DNA from: Phocaeicola dorei
GTDB lineage: Bacteria > Bacteroidota > Bacteroidia > Bacteroidales > Bacteroidaceae
Assembly (NCBI RefSeq): GCF_013009555.1
Contig: NZ_CP046176.1
Span: 461,001-525,000 of the forward strand
DNA length: 64,000 nt
Direction: 5' to 3'
How positions within the stretch are numbered: position 1 is the first letter of the stretch; the number at the start of each line of letters is the position of its first letter. Positions 7,347 through 17,338 of this stretch are shown piece after piece. Under the pieces are notes generated by a model that did no database searches, had not been told where the DNA came from, and was given only the letters and a program-made list of their open reading frames with translations. Position numbers and translations under genes: made by a program.

Positions 7347-8036
7347 ATGTCGTGTATTTTGCATATTGAAACTTCAACAGAGGCCTGCTCTGTTGCCGTC
7401 AGTGAGGATGGATTGGCGGTGTTCTCCAAAGAGGATTTGAAAGGACCTTCACACGCCGTGCAGCTGGGCGTATTTGTAGATGAGGCTTTGTCGTTTGTCG
7501 ACAGTCATGGTATGCCGTTGGATGCAGTGGCTGTGAGTTGCGGGCCCGGCTCGTACACAGGGTTGCGTATTGGTGTCTCTATGGCGAAGGGTATTTGCTA
7601 TGGACGTAATTTGCCACTTATCGGTCTGCCGACATTGGAGGTATTGTGTGTGCCGGTGTTGTTACATCACGATTTGCCTGAGGATGCCTTGCTCTGTCCT
7701 ATGATAGATGCACGTCGCATGGAAGTCTATGCAGCTGTTTATGACCGCGCATTGAGCGTAAAAAGGGAAATAGCTGCCGATATTGTTGATGAGCATTCCT
7801 ATTTGGAGTTTCTGAATGAACATCCGGTCTATTTTTTTGGTAACGGTGCAGCCAAATGCCGTGGGCAGATTACTCATCCCAATGCTCATTTTATTGATGA
7901 CATCCGTCCGTTAGGTAAATGGATGTTTCCATTGGCAGAAAAGGAAATGGTAAGACAGAACTTTAAGGATGTGGCTTATTTTGAGCCTTTCTATTTGAAA
8001 GAGTTTGTAGCTTCCAAACCCAAAAAGCTTTTGTAA
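7347..8036 (+). CDS. tsaB: tRNA threonylcarbamoyladenosine biosynthesis protein TsaB
   Basis: TsaB (229 aa) is the dimerisation partner of TsaD in the complex that makes t6A37 in ANN-decoding tRNAs. The ASKHA-fold start is ILHIETSTEACSVAV, and the conserved loop CGPGSYTGLRIG is at 65-76. The C-terminal half (LCPMIDARRMEVYAAVYD) is the usual TsaB block. Length is normal. It leads a rightward operon that runs on through DUF4290, murA, rimM, an M23 protein, dxr and rseP. Confidence 0.95.
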   Translation: MSCILHIETSTEACSVAVSEDGLAVFSKEDLKGPSHAVQLGVFVDEALSFVDSHGMPLDAVAVSCGPGSYTGLRIGVSMAKGICYGRNLPLIGLPTLEVLCVPVLLHHDLPEDALLCPMIDARRMEVYAAVYDRALSVKREIAADIVDEHSYLEFLNEHPVYFFGNGAAKCRGQITHPNAHFIDDIRPLGKWMFPLAEKEMVRQNFKDVAYFEPFYLKEFVASKPKKLL

Positions 8037-8080
8037 CAGCCGATGAACAAATTAGTGCATAAATCATAAATTTTAAATAT

Positions 8081-8707
8081 ATGGAGTATAATACTCAACA
8101 ACGAACTTTACCCCTTCCTGAATATGGCAGAAGTGTACAGAACATGGTAGATCACGCCTTGACCATCGAGGACAGAGCTGAGCGCCAACGTTGTGCGAAC
8201 ACGATTATCAACATTATGGGCGGTATGTTTCCGCATTTGCGGGATGTGCCCGATTTCAAACATAAATTATGGGATCATTTGGCTATTATGGCCGATTTTA
8301 AGCTGGATATTGATTATCCGTATGAAATTGTGAAGAAAGAAAGCCTGGAGGTGAAACCCGATATGTTGCCTTATCCGCATAATGGAATCCGTTACCGTCA
8401 TTATGGACGTATTTTGGAGAACATGATTAAAAAGGCAGTGGACTATCCGGAAGGTGAGGAGAAAAAGCAGCTGATCAGCCTGATTGCAAACCACATGAAG
8501 AAATGCTTCCTGAACTGGAACAAAGACGGGGTGGAGGATCAGAAAATCTTGGATGATCTTCGCGATTACTCTAAGGGAGTGATTAATCTGACCCCTGAAG
8601 ACTTGCATTTGAATGAGCAGCAACGTGTTTATGTTCCACGCAGGCCACAACAGAATAACAATCAGCGCAGACCGCAACAAAACAACAATCAAAGAAAGAA
8701 ATATTAA
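8081..8707 (+). CDS. DUF4290 family protein
   Basis: A 208-residue soluble protein with no signal peptide. The body is helical and charged and has the DUF4290 pattern known from Bacteroidetes (LPLPEYGRSVQNMVDHA at the start, then NIMGGMFPHLRDVPDFKHKLWDH). The tail is a short tandem repeat, two copies of RRPQQNNNQ ending in RKKY, basic and disordered, which could bind nucleic acid or the membrane surface. Its constant place upstream of murA suggests a role tied to growth or the envelope, but the function is not known. Confidence 0.85.
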   Translation: MEYNTQQRTLPLPEYGRSVQNMVDHALTIEDRAERQRCANTIINIMGGMFPHLRDVPDFKHKLWDHLAIMADFKLDIDYPYEIVKKESLEVKPDMLPYPHNGIRYRHYGRILENMIKKAVDYPEGEEKKQLISLIANHMKKCFLNWNKDGVEDQKILDDLRDYSKGVINLTPEDLHLNEQQRVYVPRRPQQNNNQRRPQQNNNQRKKY

Positions 8708-8725
8708 TTCCTAAAAAATGATACC

Positions 8726-10030
8726 ATGGCTTCGTTTGTAATTGAAGGAGGACATAAATTGCACGGCGAAATACACCCGCAAGGTGCTAAAAATGAAGTG
8801 TTACAGATCCTTTGTGCCACTCTGTTGACCTCGGAAGAAGTGACAGTGACTAATATTCCGGACATTCTGGATGTGAACAACCTGATTCAGTTGTTACGTG
8901 ATATGGGCGTCAAGGTATCAAAAACAGGAATTGATTCGTATACATTTAAAGCTGACACTGTGGATTTGAACTACTTGGAGAGTGATGAATTCTTAAAGAA
9001 ATGTTCCAGTCTGCGTGGATCAGTCATGTTGGTTGGTCCGTTGGTTGCCCGTTTTGGAAAGGCTTTGATTTCAAAGCCGGGCGGTGACAAGATTGGCCGT
9101 CGGCGTTTGGACACTCACTTTATCGGTATTCAGAAGTTGGGAGCCTGTTTTAATTATGATGAGGAACGAAGTGTTTTCAGTATTTGCGCAAAGCATTTGG
9201 AAGGTACTTATATGTTGCTGGATGAAGCTTCGGTTACCGGTACGGCTAATATTGTGATGGCTTCTGTCCTGGCGAAGGGCAAAACGACCATTTATAACGC
9301 AGCTTGTGAACCTTATCTGCAGCAACTTTGTCGTATGTTGAACAGCATGGGGGCGAAGATTTCCGGTATTGCATCTAATTTGCTGACTATTGAAGGAGTG
9401 GAAAGTCTGCATGGCTGTACTCATCGGGTGTTGCCTGATATGATTGAAGTAGGTAGTTTTATCGGAATGGCAGCTATGACAGGAAGTGAGCTTACCATTA
9501 AGAATGTATCACATGAAAATTTGGGCATTATTCCAGAAAGTTTTCGTCGTTTAGGTATTAGAGTGGAACAGCGGGGGGATGATCTATTTATCCCCGAGCA
9601 GGAACATTATCAGATAGAATCGTTTATTGATGGCTCTATTATGACCATAGCAGATGCTCCCTGGCCGGGGTTGACTCCCGACCTGCTCAGTGTGGTACTG
9701 GTGGTGGCTACACAGGCGAAAGGCAGTGTACTGATTCATCAGAAAATGTTTGAAAGCCGCCTGTTCTTTGTGGACAAGCTCATAGATATGGGAGCACAGA
9801 TTATATTATGTGACCCTCATCGTGCCGTTGTAATAGGGCATGACCGTAATTTCCAGCTTCGTGCCGGAAATATGACTTCACCCGATATTCGTGCCGGTAT
9901 CGCTTTGCTGATAGCGGCAATGAGTGCCGACGGTACCAGTCGCATACACAATATAGAGCAGATAGACCGGGGATATCAGAATATAGACCAGCGTTTGAAT
10001 GCGCTTGGCGCACGTATTACTAGAATTTAG
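8726..10030 (+). CDS. murA: UDP-N-acetylglucosamine 1-carboxyvinyltransferase (Asp-type)
   Basis: MurA (434 aa) adds enolpyruvate to UDP-GlcNAc, the first committed step of peptidoglycan synthesis. The start has GAKNEVLQ with the catalytic Lys, and [18 protein letters not shown] and [15 protein letters not shown] are the usual later blocks. The loop that carries Cys115 in E. coli reads [16 protein letters not shown] here, with Asp121 in place of Cys. Asp-type MurA enzymes are active but are not alkylated by fosfomycin, so intrinsic insensitivity at the target is expected. It starts 18 bases after the DUF4290 gene. Confidence 0.96.
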   Translation: MASFVIEGGHKLHGEIHPQGAKNEVLQILCATLLTSEEVTVTNIPDILDVNNLIQLLRDMGVKVSKTGIDSYTFKADTVDLNYLESDEFLKKCSSLRGSVMLVGPLVARFGKALISKPGGDKIGRRRLDTHFIGIQKLGACFNYDEERSVFSICAKHLEGTYMLLDEASVTGTANIVMASVLAKGKTTIYNAACEPYLQQLCRMLNSMGAKISGIASNLLTIEGVESLHGCTHRVLPDMIEVGSFIGMAAMTGSELTIKNVSHENLGIIPESFRRLGIRVEQRGDDLFIPEQEHYQIESFIDGSIMTIADAPWPGLTPDLLSVVLVVATQAKGSVLIHQKMFESRLFFVDKLIDMGAQIILCDPHRAVVIGHDRNFQLRAGNMTSPDIRAGIALLIAAMSADGTSRIHNIEQIDRGYQNIDQRLNALGARITRI

Positions 10031-10041
10031 AGAAATCAATC

Positions 10042-10560
10042 ATGATTAAAAAAGATGAAGTTTTCAAGATTGGTATATTCAACAAGCCGCATGGAGTAAA
10101 AGGAGAAATCTCATTCACTTTTACGGATGATATTTTTGACCGTGTGGAATGTGAGTATTTGGTCTGTTTGTTAGACGGTATCTTCGTGCCTTTCTTTATT
10201 GAAGAGTATCGTTTTCGTTCAGATACCACTGCTTTAGTCAAACTGGAAGGGGTGGATACCTCGGAAAAGGCCCGTATGTTTACGAATGTAGAGGTTTATT
10301 TCCCGAAGAAATATGTCGGTGAGGAGGAAGATTCGGATGATATACCTACTTGGAACTATTTTATTGGTTTTAAGGTAGAAGATGTGAATCATGGTGAGTT
10401 GGGTGAGATTGTGGCGGTGGATGACAGTACGATGAATGTCCTTTTTGCCATTGAGAAAGGTGGTGAGGAACTTTTGCTGCCTGCCCACGAGGAATTTATC
10501 ACCAAATTGGATAAGAAAAAGCGTTTGCTGACGGTCGAAGTACCTGATGGCTTGATATAA
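10042..10560 (+). CDS. rimM: Ribosome maturation factor RimM
   Basis: RimM (172 aa) assists 30S head assembly by binding uS19. The N-terminal barrel starts with [17 protein letters not shown], the hallmark of the family, and the C-terminal PRC-barrel runs through [20 protein letters not shown] to [10 protein letters not shown] and a VEVPDGLI ending. Length is typical. It lies 11 bases after murA and just upstream of the M23 gene, within the tsaB-rseP operon. Confidence 0.96.
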   Translation: MIKKDEVFKIGIFNKPHGVKGEISFTFTDDIFDRVECEYLVCLLDGIFVPFFIEEYRFRSDTTALVKLEGVDTSEKARMFTNVEVYFPKKYVGEEEDSDDIPTWNYFIGFKVEDVNHGELGEIVAVDDSTMNVLFAIEKGGEELLLPAHEEFITKLDKKKRLLTVEVPDGLI

Positions 10561-10578
10561 ATATAGAAGGTGCGCACG

Positions 10579-11436
10579 ATGAAGAAAAAAGGAAGGAAAG
10601 CATTTTGGCATAATTTCAAGTTTAAGTATAAACTGACCATTACCAATGAAAATACGTTGGAGGAGATTGTGGGACTACACGTTTCCAAACTCAATGGTGT
10701 GTCTGTATTGCTGTCTGCCGTAACGGTAATTTTCCTGATTTCGGCAACTATCATTGTTTTTACTCCTTTACGTAATTATTTGCCGGGATATATGAACAGT
10801 GAGGTACGTGCGCAGGTGGTGACCAATGCCTTGCGGGCCGATTCATTGCAACAAGTGGTGACGAGGCAGAATATGTATATCATGAATATTCAGGATATAT
10901 TTAGCGGGAAAGTAAAAGCTGATACAGTCCAATCTATCGACTCTCTGACCATTCTTCGTTCTGATTCTTTGATGGAACGTACCAGGCAGGAAGAAGAGTT
11001 TCGCAAGCAATATGAAGAATCAGAACGATATAATCTGACGGCTGTTGATGATAATAATGCCGCTTCCGGATTGATTTTTTATCGTCCTACACGTGGCATG
11101 ATGTCTTCTAATTTTGACTTGGAGAACAGGCATTACGGAGTGGATATTGCCGCTAATCCAAATGAAAGTGTGTTGGCAACATTGGATGGAACAGTGATTT
11201 TGTCTACTTATACAGCAGAAACCGGTTATGTTATTCAGATACAGCACGGACAGGATTTTGTGTCGGTATATAAACATTGTGGTTCGTTATTAAAGAAAGA
11301 AGGCGATCCGGTGAAAGGTGGTGAAGCTATTGCATTGGTAGGAAATACCGGTGAAAAAACTACCGGACCGCATCTGCATTTCGAATTGTGGCACAAGGGA
11401 CGTGCGATTGATCCCTCAAAATACATTGTATTTTAA
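10579..11436 (+). CDS. M23 family membrane-anchored peptidase
   Basis: A 285-residue protein with a basic cytoplasmic head, one transmembrane segment (about 37-60, VLLSAVTVIFLISATIIVF), a coiled linker rich in Gln, Glu and Ser, and a C-terminal LytM/M23 domain. The zinc site is complete: H and D in NRHYGVDIA and the HLHFELW pair near the end. M23 proteins cut or regulate cutting of peptidoglycan cross-links. The ATG at 10579 is preferred over GTG at 10570 because GAAGG sits just upstream; the longer start would use part of it. It shares the operon with murA and dxr. Confidence 0.9.
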   Translation: MKKKGRKAFWHNFKFKYKLTITNENTLEEIVGLHVSKLNGVSVLLSAVTVIFLISATIIVFTPLRNYLPGYMNSEVRAQVVTNALRADSLQQVVTRQNMYIMNIQDIFSGKVKADTVQSIDSLTILRSDSLMERTRQEEEFRKQYEESERYNLTAVDDNNAASGLIFYRPTRGMMSSNFDLENRHYGVDIAANPNESVLATLDGTVILSTYTAETGYVIQIQHGQDFVSVYKHCGSLLKKEGDPVKGGEAIALVGNTGEKTTGPHLHFELWHKGRAIDPSKYIVF

Positions 11437-11443
11437 CAACATT

Positions 11444-12592
11444 ATGAAAAAACAAATAGCGATATTAGGTTCTACCGGCTCTATCGGTACACAGGCTTTA
11501 CAGGTAATAGAGGAACATCCTGATTTATATGAGGCCTATGCGCTGACAGCCAATAACAGGGTCGATTTATTGATAGAACAAGCCCGTAAGTTCATGCCCG
11601 AGGCGGTAGTGATAGCCAATGAGGAAAAATACCTTCAATTGAAAGAGGCGTTGAGTGATCTGCCTATCAAAGTATATGCAGGAGCGGATGCGCTCTCTCA
11701 AATTGTGGAATCACAGCCTATTGACATTGTACTGGCTTCTATGGTAGGTTATGCCGGATTGCGTCCTACTATAAATGCGATAAAGGCAGGTAAAGCTATT
11801 GCTTTGGCTAATAAAGAAACGCTGGTTGTGGCCGGAGAGTTGATTAATGCACTGGCAAATCAGTACCATACATCTGTACTTCCCGTGGATTCGGAACATT
11901 CGGCTATCTTCCAGTGCCTGGAAATAAATAACCGGTTGGAGAAAGTGATCTTGACAGCTTCAGGAGGGCCGTTTCGTACTTATACTATGGAGCAGTTGCA
12001 AACAGTGACCAAAGCACAAGCTTTGAAGCACCCCAATTGGGAGATGGGAGCGAAGATAACCATTGATTCGGCTTCCATGATGAACAAGGGGTTTGAAGTG
12101 ATTGAGGCTAAATGGTTATTCGGAATGCGTCCGGAGCAAATTGAAGTGGTAGTTCATCCACAATCTGTCATTCATTCTATGGTGCAGTTTGAGGATGGGG
12201 CCGTGAAAGCGCAATTGGGCATGCCCGATATGCGTTTGCCTATTCAATATGCTTTTTCGTATCCGGAGCGTGTGAAATCTTCTTTCGAACGGTTGGATTT
12301 TGCCCGTATAACAGACCTGACTTTTGAACAGCCTGATACTAAACGTTTTCGTAATTTGGCATTGGCATACGAGGCTTTGTATCGGGCCGGAAATATGCCC
12401 TGTATAGTGAATGCAGCTAATGAAGTGGTGGTGGATGCTTTCCTGAAAGACAAAATATCTTTCCTGGGTATGAGTGATGTCATAGAACGGACTATGGGTA
12501 AAGTTGCTTATATCAAGGAACCGACTTATGAAGACTATGTGGCTACTGATACTGAGGCACGTCGGGTAGCGTTATCCCTTTTGTCATCTTAA
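11444..12592 (+). CDS. dxr: 1-deoxy-D-xylulose 5-phosphate reductoisomerase
   Basis: Dxr (382 aa) makes MEP from DXP with NADPH. The N-terminal GSTGSIGTQ loop (9-17) binds NADPH; the metal and substrate blocks are VDSEHSAIFQ, ASGGPFR, HPNWEMGAKITIDSASMMNKG and the C-terminal NAANEVVVDAFL. The start is ATG 11444, 7 bases after the M23 stop; a longer frame back to 11351 runs over the end of the M23 gene and is not needed. Together with ispF it shows that this organism uses the MEP pathway. Confidence 0.97.
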   Translation: MKKQIAILGSTGSIGTQALQVIEEHPDLYEAYALTANNRVDLLIEQARKFMPEAVVIANEEKYLQLKEALSDLPIKVYAGADALSQIVESQPIDIVLASMVGYAGLRPTINAIKAGKAIALANKETLVVAGELINALANQYHTSVLPVDSEHSAIFQCLEINNRLEKVILTASGGPFRTYTMEQLQTVTKAQALKHPNWEMGAKITIDSASMMNKGFEVIEAKWLFGMRPEQIEVVVHPQSVIHSMVQFEDGAVKAQLGMPDMRLPIQYAFSYPERVKSSFERLDFARITDLTFEQPDTKRFRNLALAYEALYRAGNMPCIVNAANEVVVDAFLKDKISFLGMSDVIERTMGKVAYIKEPTYEDYVATDTEARRVALSLLSS

Positions 12593-12648
12593 ATGGTAGT
12601 TGACAGAGAATTATGTTAATTATAAATTATAAAATAGTAAATAGCTAG

Positions 12649-13992
12649 ATGGAAACATTTTTGATTCGTGCCCTTCAATTGATAATGAGCCTTTCATTAT
12701 TGGTCATTATTCATGAGGGAGGACATTTTCTTTTTTCACGTCTTTTTAAAGTAAGAGTAGAGAAGTTCTACATATTTTTTGATCCGTGGTTTTCTTTGTT
12801 CAAATTCAAACCGAAGAACAGTGATACGGAATATGGTATTGGCTGGGTGCCTTTGGGGGGATATGTGAAAATTTCGGGTATGATAGACGAGTCTATGGAT
12901 ACCGAGCAGATGAAACAGCCTGCTAAACCATGGGAATTTCGTTCAAAACCGGCTTGGCAGCGTCTGCTTATCATGGTGGGTGGTGTCTTGATGAATTTCT
13001 TGCTGGCTATCTTCATCTATTCCATGATTTTATTCCATTGGGGAGATTCTTTTGTGTCGCTGCAAGACATGACTCATGGTATGAAATTTAATGAGCGTGC
13101 TCGGGAAATAGGCTTCCGTGACGGTGATATTCTCCTTCGCGCAGATGAAAAACCATTGGAGCGTTTCGGGATGGATATGCTTCGTGATATTGCTGAGGCA
13201 CGTACAGTGACTGTATCGCGCGATGGAAAGGAAACCGAAGTATATATGCCTGAGATCAGCTTGTTGGATATAGCAAAGGATGATCCGATGTTTGTTACGG
13301 CGTTAGTTCCTAATGTTGTTGACTCGGTGATACCGGGCGGTGGCTTGGATAAGGCCGGTATACAGAAGGGAGATAGTTTGATTGCGGTCAACGGTGAAAT
13401 GTTGAACTCATGGAATGCATTGGTGGAAAAACTAGATAATATGCAGGCTGATGCGGAAACTACCGGAGATAAAGGAGTTGCTATGCAAATGGTTTATTCT
13501 CGTGGAGGATTGCGTGATACGGTTACCGTGCATACGGACTCACTGTTTAGAGTGGGGGCAACATTTCTTTCATTGGCCGATTATAAAGAAACTACCCGTG
13601 AATATGGATTCTTTGAATCTTTTCCTGCAGGGGTACAATTAGGAGTAAATACATTAAAAGGATATGTGAACGATATGAAATATGTGTTCACCAAAGAAGG
13701 AGCCAAGAGTGTAGGTGGTTTTGGAACGATAGGAAGTATTTTTCCGAAAGTATGGGATTGGCATCGTTTTTGGGAAATGACTGCTTTTCTGTCAATCATC
13801 CTTGCGTTTATGAATATTCTGCCTATTCCGGCATTGGATGGCGGACATGTATTATTCCTGCTTTATGAAATCATTGCCCGTCGTAAGCCGAGTGACAAAT
13901 TTATGGAATATGCGCAGATGGTAGGTATGTTTCTATTGTTTGCCTTGCTCATTTGGGCGAACTTTAATGATATCATGCGATTCTTGTTCTAA
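12649..13992 (+). CDS. rseP: Site-2 zinc metalloprotease RseP
   Basis: RseP (447 aa) is an intramembrane protease that cuts anti-sigma factors and signal-peptide remnants. The zinc site is HEGGH (22-26) in the first membrane helix. Two PDZ regions lie in the periplasmic middle part (around MKFNERAREIGFRDGDILL and SVIPGGGLDKAGIQKGDSL). The last helix pair carries NILPIPALDGGH with Asp397 as the third ligand. It is the last gene of the tsaB operon, 56 bases after dxr; pairing of dxr and rseP is common in bacteria. Confidence 0.96.
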   Translation: METFLIRALQLIMSLSLLVIIHEGGHFLFSRLFKVRVEKFYIFFDPWFSLFKFKPKNSDTEYGIGWVPLGGYVKISGMIDESMDTEQMKQPAKPWEFRSKPAWQRLLIMVGGVLMNFLLAIFIYSMILFHWGDSFVSLQDMTHGMKFNERAREIGFRDGDILLRADEKPLERFGMDMLRDIAEARTVTVSRDGKETEVYMPEISLLDIAKDDPMFVTALVPNVVDSVIPGGGLDKAGIQKGDSLIAVNGEMLNSWNALVEKLDNMQADAETTGDKGVAMQMVYSRGGLRDTVTVHTDSLFRVGATFLSLADYKETTREYGFFESFPAGVQLGVNTLKGYVNDMKYVFTKEGAKSVGGFGTIGSIFPKVWDWHRFWEMTAFLSIILAFMNILPIPALDGGHVLFLLYEIIARRKPSDKFMEYAQMVGMFLLFALLIWANFNDIMRFLF

Positions 13993-14045
13993 GTTTGCAT
14001 GACAGAAAAGGACACGGCATTTTTATAACAATGCCGATAGGCACG

Positions 14046-14096
14046 GATTTCCGCAAAGATTGAATCAATCATCTTTGCGGAAATCTGCGTTTTTTA
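14046..14096 (+). terminator. Intrinsic terminator after rseP
   Basis: The arms 14046-14060 and 14071-14085 are perfectly complementary over 15 bp, followed by TGCG and T6. A smaller hairpin, CGGCAT/ATGCCG (14015-14036), precedes it. Confidence 0.85.
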
Positions 14097-14129
14097 TATT
14101 GTTTTTCTCCCGTGGTGAAAAAAAGACAT

Positions 14130-14163
14130 AAAAAAAGAGCGAAAGTTCTTATCAAACCCGCTC
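14130..14163 (-). terminator. Intrinsic terminator of the candidate ncRNA
   Basis: On the minus strand GAGCG (14163-14159) pairs with CGCTC (14141-14137), followed by T7 (14136-14130). Confidence 0.75.
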
Positions 14164-14446
14164 ACATCCTGAAGAACCCCCCTCCATAATGGGGTTCTTT
14201 TCATCTTTCTCGTCTCAGTTGCGTTATCCTCTCTCTTGTACCTAAAAAAACAGCTCTTTTAATACCTATAAAACTAATTTCCTGAAAACTTTCTTTTTCT
14301 AATTACCTTAAATCTTGCTGCTAATACCTTTCTAAATCAATCTTTCTTTACCTAAATCTAATACCTTAAATTAAAATCTTTACCTTAATACTTAATACCT
14401 AATTTTGTTCTTTTCTTTATTAACTTAATATTTGGTTTCACAACCA
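14130..14446 (-). ncRNA. Candidate non-coding RNA with eight AGGTA repeats
   Basis: No protein frame fills 13993-14563, but the minus strand has a complete transcription unit. A -33 TTG (14481-14479) and a -7 box TACCTTTG (14459-14452), 19 bases apart, put the start near 14446. The 5' end can fold into a 5-bp stem closed by a GUGA tetraloop. The middle is AT-rich and carries eight AGGTA motifs (plus-strand TACCT at 14239, 14263, 14304, 14325, 14349, 14362, 14381 and 14396). Two hairpins end it: AAGAACCCC/GGGGTTCTT (14172-14199) and GAGCG/CGCTC (14137-14163) followed by U7. About 317 nt. I do not recognise the family; it is not RNase P, tmRNA, SRP or 6S RNA by sight. One possible role is titration of an RNA-binding protein. 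Confidence 0.6.
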
Positions 14447-14451
14447 CATTG

Positions 14452-14481
14452 CAAAGGTACGGCTTTTCTTGATATTAGCAA
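14452..14481 (-). promoter_or_regulatory. Promoter of the candidate ncRNA
   Basis: Minus-strand TTG at 14481-14479, 19-base spacer, TACCTTTG at 14459-14452: a full Bacteroidetes -33/-7 promoter that is not followed by a protein gene. Confidence 0.7.
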
Positions 14482-14503
14482 GTAAATAGATGCTGAAAAA
14501 CAT

Positions 14504-14550
14504 AAAAAAGGGTGAATTCATGATATATATCAAGAAAACACCCTTTTTTT
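14504..14550. terminator. Bidirectional terminator after nrdG
   Basis: AAAAAAGGGTG (14504-14514) pairs with CACCCTTTTTT (14539-14549) over 11 bp; the loop contains the palindrome TGATATATATCA. It separates nrdG from the ncRNA promoter. Confidence 0.85.
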
Positions 14551-14563
14551 ATTTCTTTTAGCG

Positions 14564-15022
14564 TTATCGCACACGGATGATGCGTTGGTTACTGCTTCCC
14601 CTAAATTCCAAGTAAGGAGAGTACAAATCCGGCTCGAATCGTCCGTCTACTATAACATCCACATAATCCAGTACCGGTTTTAACATTTCATCGTTTTGTA
14701 TTTGTTCAAATGTATATCCTGTATAACACCAGATGTTTTGTCCGGTAGCTTCTTTGATCTGTTTGACTAGAGCCAGGAATTCTTGAGGATGATAAAGTGG
14801 ATCTCCACCGGAAAAGGTGATTCCGTCCAATAATGGATTAGCATTTATTTCGCAGATAATTTTTTCTATTTTTTCCGGTGTGAGCGGAGTGCCTGCCGAT
14901 GGGTTCCAGGATTCGGGATTCTGGCAACCGCGACAATGGTGACGGCATCCGGCTAGATAGATAGAATAGCGGATGCCTTCACCGTCGACTATTGTTTCAG
15001 GATAGGTAAATAACAAGTTCAT
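14564..15022 (-). CDS. nrdG: Anaerobic ribonucleotide reductase activating protein
   Basis: NrdG (152 aa) is the radical SAM enzyme that installs the glycyl radical on NrdD. The cluster motif CRHHCRGC has C26, C30 and C33, and TFSGGDP is the SAM-binding glycine block. The overall sequence ([20 protein letters not shown] at the start, VDGRFEPDL late) is typical of the family. It starts 5 bases after the nrdD stop and is therefore under the same B12 riboswitch. Confidence 0.96.
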   Translation of the reverse strand: MNLLFTYPETIVDGEGIRYSIYLAGCRHHCRGCQNPESWNPSAGTPLTPEKIEKIICEINANPLLDGITFSGGDPLYHPQEFLALVKQIKEATGQNIWCYTGYTFEQIQNDEMLKPVLDYVDVIVDGRFEPDLYSPYLEFRGSSNQRIIRVR

Positions 15023-15027
15023 GCTGA

Positions 15028-17304
15028 TTATCCATGCTTTACCCGGTCACGCTCTTCGGCACGCTTGGCTGAATTCCAAGTGCTGAGGTCGCCTGTCAAA
15101 TACCCGGTAATGCGACGCATTCGCATTATATTCTCGCTCTGGCAAACAGGGCACTTGTCGTAAATGACCCCTTTGTAACCGCAAGCCTGACAAGTATCAA
15201 CAGGATGATTGATGGAACCGTATCCAATGCCTTCGTCATGCATTACTTTTACAATCTTGGCTATGGCTTTTACATTTTTCTGAGCTTCTCCGTCCAGTTC
15301 TACGTAAGTGATATGTCCTCCGCGGGTAATGGCGTGGAAAGGAGCTTCCCGTTTTATCTTCTCGGTGATGGTGATGGGCTCTTTTACATCTACGTGGAAA
15401 GAGTTTACATAATAGTCATTATCCGTCACGCCGGGAATGATGCCGTATTTGCGGCGGTCCATACGGGTGAATCGTCCGGAAAGTCCTTCGGCAGGCGTGG
15501 CAAGTACGGAGAAATTCAACTGATATTTCTGTTTGTATTCGTCTGCCACTTTATTCATTTCCGTAACGGCTTCGAATAATGTATCCCATGCTTTCTGGCT
15601 ATGTGCGTGACCTTCTCCATAAAGAGCCATCATGGCATTGTGCCCGCCGATAAAGCCTATCCCCAATGTGCCTTGACGCAATACATCCCCCACCTGGTCG
15701 TTGGGCGAAAGTTTTCCTCCGCCTTTCCACACATCATTCCCCATCATGAACGGGAACTGGCGTGCCAAGGCTGTACGTTGATACTGGTAGCGTGCATACA
15801 ATTGTTCGGCGATTAGTTCGGACAAAGCATGTACACTTTCTATGAATATTTCTTTTGCTTTTCTTTCTATGGCCTCTTTTTTGCCTGATTCTTCCAGACT
15901 TTCTGCCTTGATGCGTGCTTCGATGGCCAGCCGGGGCATATTCATAGTGGTGAATGACAGGTTGCCACGTCCTAATGAACTTTTTTCACCCGCTACATTT
16001 TCGTATACGCGGGTACGGCATCCCATAGTTGCCAGTTCATAGCGGTAACGTTTAGGGTCCTTGATATCCCATTTCTCATTTTTGTTATAAGGAGTATCCA
16101 AAAACATAAAATTAGGGAACAAGGCTTTTGCGGTGGTACGGCAAGCTTTCAGAAACAAGTCGAAATTGGGAGCTTGGAATTCCATGTTGCCTTCCAGTGC
16201 CGCTTCGAAATTTTCCATGGCTTTCTTATAGTCCTCTTCGGAATAAGATACTCCGTCTTTAACCTTGAATATCTGTATGGGGAAGACTGGTACTTCGCCA
16301 CGGGTACCCAGGCCTTCGATGGTAGCTTTCAGCAGTTCCTCTATGACCATGCGGCCTTCGGGAGAAGTGTCTGTTCCATAATTGATGGAACTGAATACGA
16401 CTTGATTTCCCCCTCGCGAATGCATGGTGTTCAGGTTGTGGATGAATCCTTCCATTGCCTGATGTGTATCTTTGCGCGTCATGGCGTATGCTTTCTCTTC
16501 AATTTTCTTGAGAGCCTCTGTTCCGGGTTCTTTTCCTTCTACTTCTATATAAAACTCGGTTAAAGTTTTCAGATGTTTGCGAAATGTCTTCCGTACCCCT
16601 TCCGCCATAAAGAAGTCGAAGGCGGGGATAGCCTGTCCGCCATGTTGCTCGTTCTGGTTTGTCTGGAATATGATGGTGGCCAGAGTGGCATAACTTTGAA
16701 TGGACTGTGGAGTACGGATACTTCCGTTTTTAGTGCGGAAGCCGCGTTCGAACAAGTCATCCAGGTCATATTGGATACAAGTGGTAGTCTTGGTGGGATA
16801 GTAATCCAAATCATGTATATGTATGTCGCCCAACTGATGCGCTTCGGCATATTTTTTAGGCAACAAATATTTATAGGTATAGTCTTTAGTAACTTCCGAG
16901 GCAAAAGTCATCATCTGTCCGGCGGGAGTATGGCTGGACATGTTGGCATTACTCAGGTTGACATCATTTTTGTCGATGGCTACAATGCCGTCCATGATGT
17001 GCTTCATTTGCGTTTTACGGTCGCGTTCCGTATTCCGCCATTCGCGATAAATAATGTATTTCTTAGCCACTTCGGGACGTACTTTCATCAGTTCCTTTTC
17101 TACCAGATCCTGAATCTCTTCCACACTGATGGTTGGAGATACAAAATTGCTGATAACCCGCATGGTAATTTCAGCAATCAGTTTGTCTTCATTGTCAATT
17201 CCGGAGGCATGGAATGCCTTGCCGATTGCATTTTTAATTTTACTGATGGAAAAGTCTTCCCGCTTTCCATCACGCTTAATAATACAAATCTCAGCGTAAT
17301 TCAT
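15028..17304 (-). CDS. nrdD: Anaerobic (class III) ribonucleoside-triphosphate reductase
   Basis: NrdD (758 aa) reduces ribonucleotides to deoxyribonucleotides without oxygen, using a glycyl radical. An ATP-cone domain covers about residues 5-95 ([20 protein letters not shown] at its start) and gives allosteric control. The catalytic barrel includes IHDLDYYP and the substrate-site block [14 protein letters not shown]. The C-terminal zinc site has CQACG and CPVC, and the radical loop RRITGYL places Gly734 as the radical residue. NrdG follows after 5 bases. A cobalamin riboswitch in the leader suggests that B12 turns the operon down. Confidence 0.96.
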   Translation of the reverse strand: MNYAEICIIKRDGKREDFSISKIKNAIGKAFHASGIDNEDKLIAEITMRVISNFVSPTISVEEIQDLVEKELMKVRPEVAKKYIIYREWRNTERDRKTQMKHIMDGIVAIDKNDVNLSNANMSSHTPAGQMMTFASEVTKDYTYKYLLPKKYAEAHQLGDIHIHDLDYYPTKTTTCIQYDLDDLFERGFRTKNGSIRTPQSIQSYATLATIIFQTNQNEQHGGQAIPAFDFFMAEGVRKTFRKHLKTLTEFYIEVEGKEPGTEALKKIEEKAYAMTRKDTHQAMEGFIHNLNTMHSRGGNQVVFSSINYGTDTSPEGRMVIEELLKATIEGLGTRGEVPVFPIQIFKVKDGVSYSEEDYKKAMENFEAALEGNMEFQAPNFDLFLKACRTTAKALFPNFMFLDTPYNKNEKWDIKDPKRYRYELATMGCRTRVYENVAGEKSSLGRGNLSFTTMNMPRLAIEARIKAESLEESGKKEAIERKAKEIFIESVHALSELIAEQLYARYQYQRTALARQFPFMMGNDVWKGGGKLSPNDQVGDVLRQGTLGIGFIGGHNAMMALYGEGHAHSQKAWDTLFEAVTEMNKVADEYKQKYQLNFSVLATPAEGLSGRFTRMDRRKYGIIPGVTDNDYYVNSFHVDVKEPITITEKIKREAPFHAITRGGHITYVELDGEAQKNVKAIAKIVKVMHDEGIGYGSINHPVDTCQACGYKGVIYDKCPVCQSENIMRMRRITGYLTGDLSTWNSAKRAEERDRVKHG

Positions 17305-17338
17305 TGTTGGAAAAATTAATTGTTAATTTAAAAAACTT

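Noticed and set aside
11351..11443. N-terminal extension of Dxr by 31 residues
   Set aside because: It overlaps the end of the M23 gene in another frame, while ATG 11444 gives the normal Dxr start with the NADPH loop at residue 9.
13993..14563. A CRISPR array or a degenerate mobile element in this gap
   Set aside because: The AGGTA motifs have irregular spacing (13 to 41 bases) and are too short for CRISPR repeats; no terminal inverted repeats or transposase remnants are seen.
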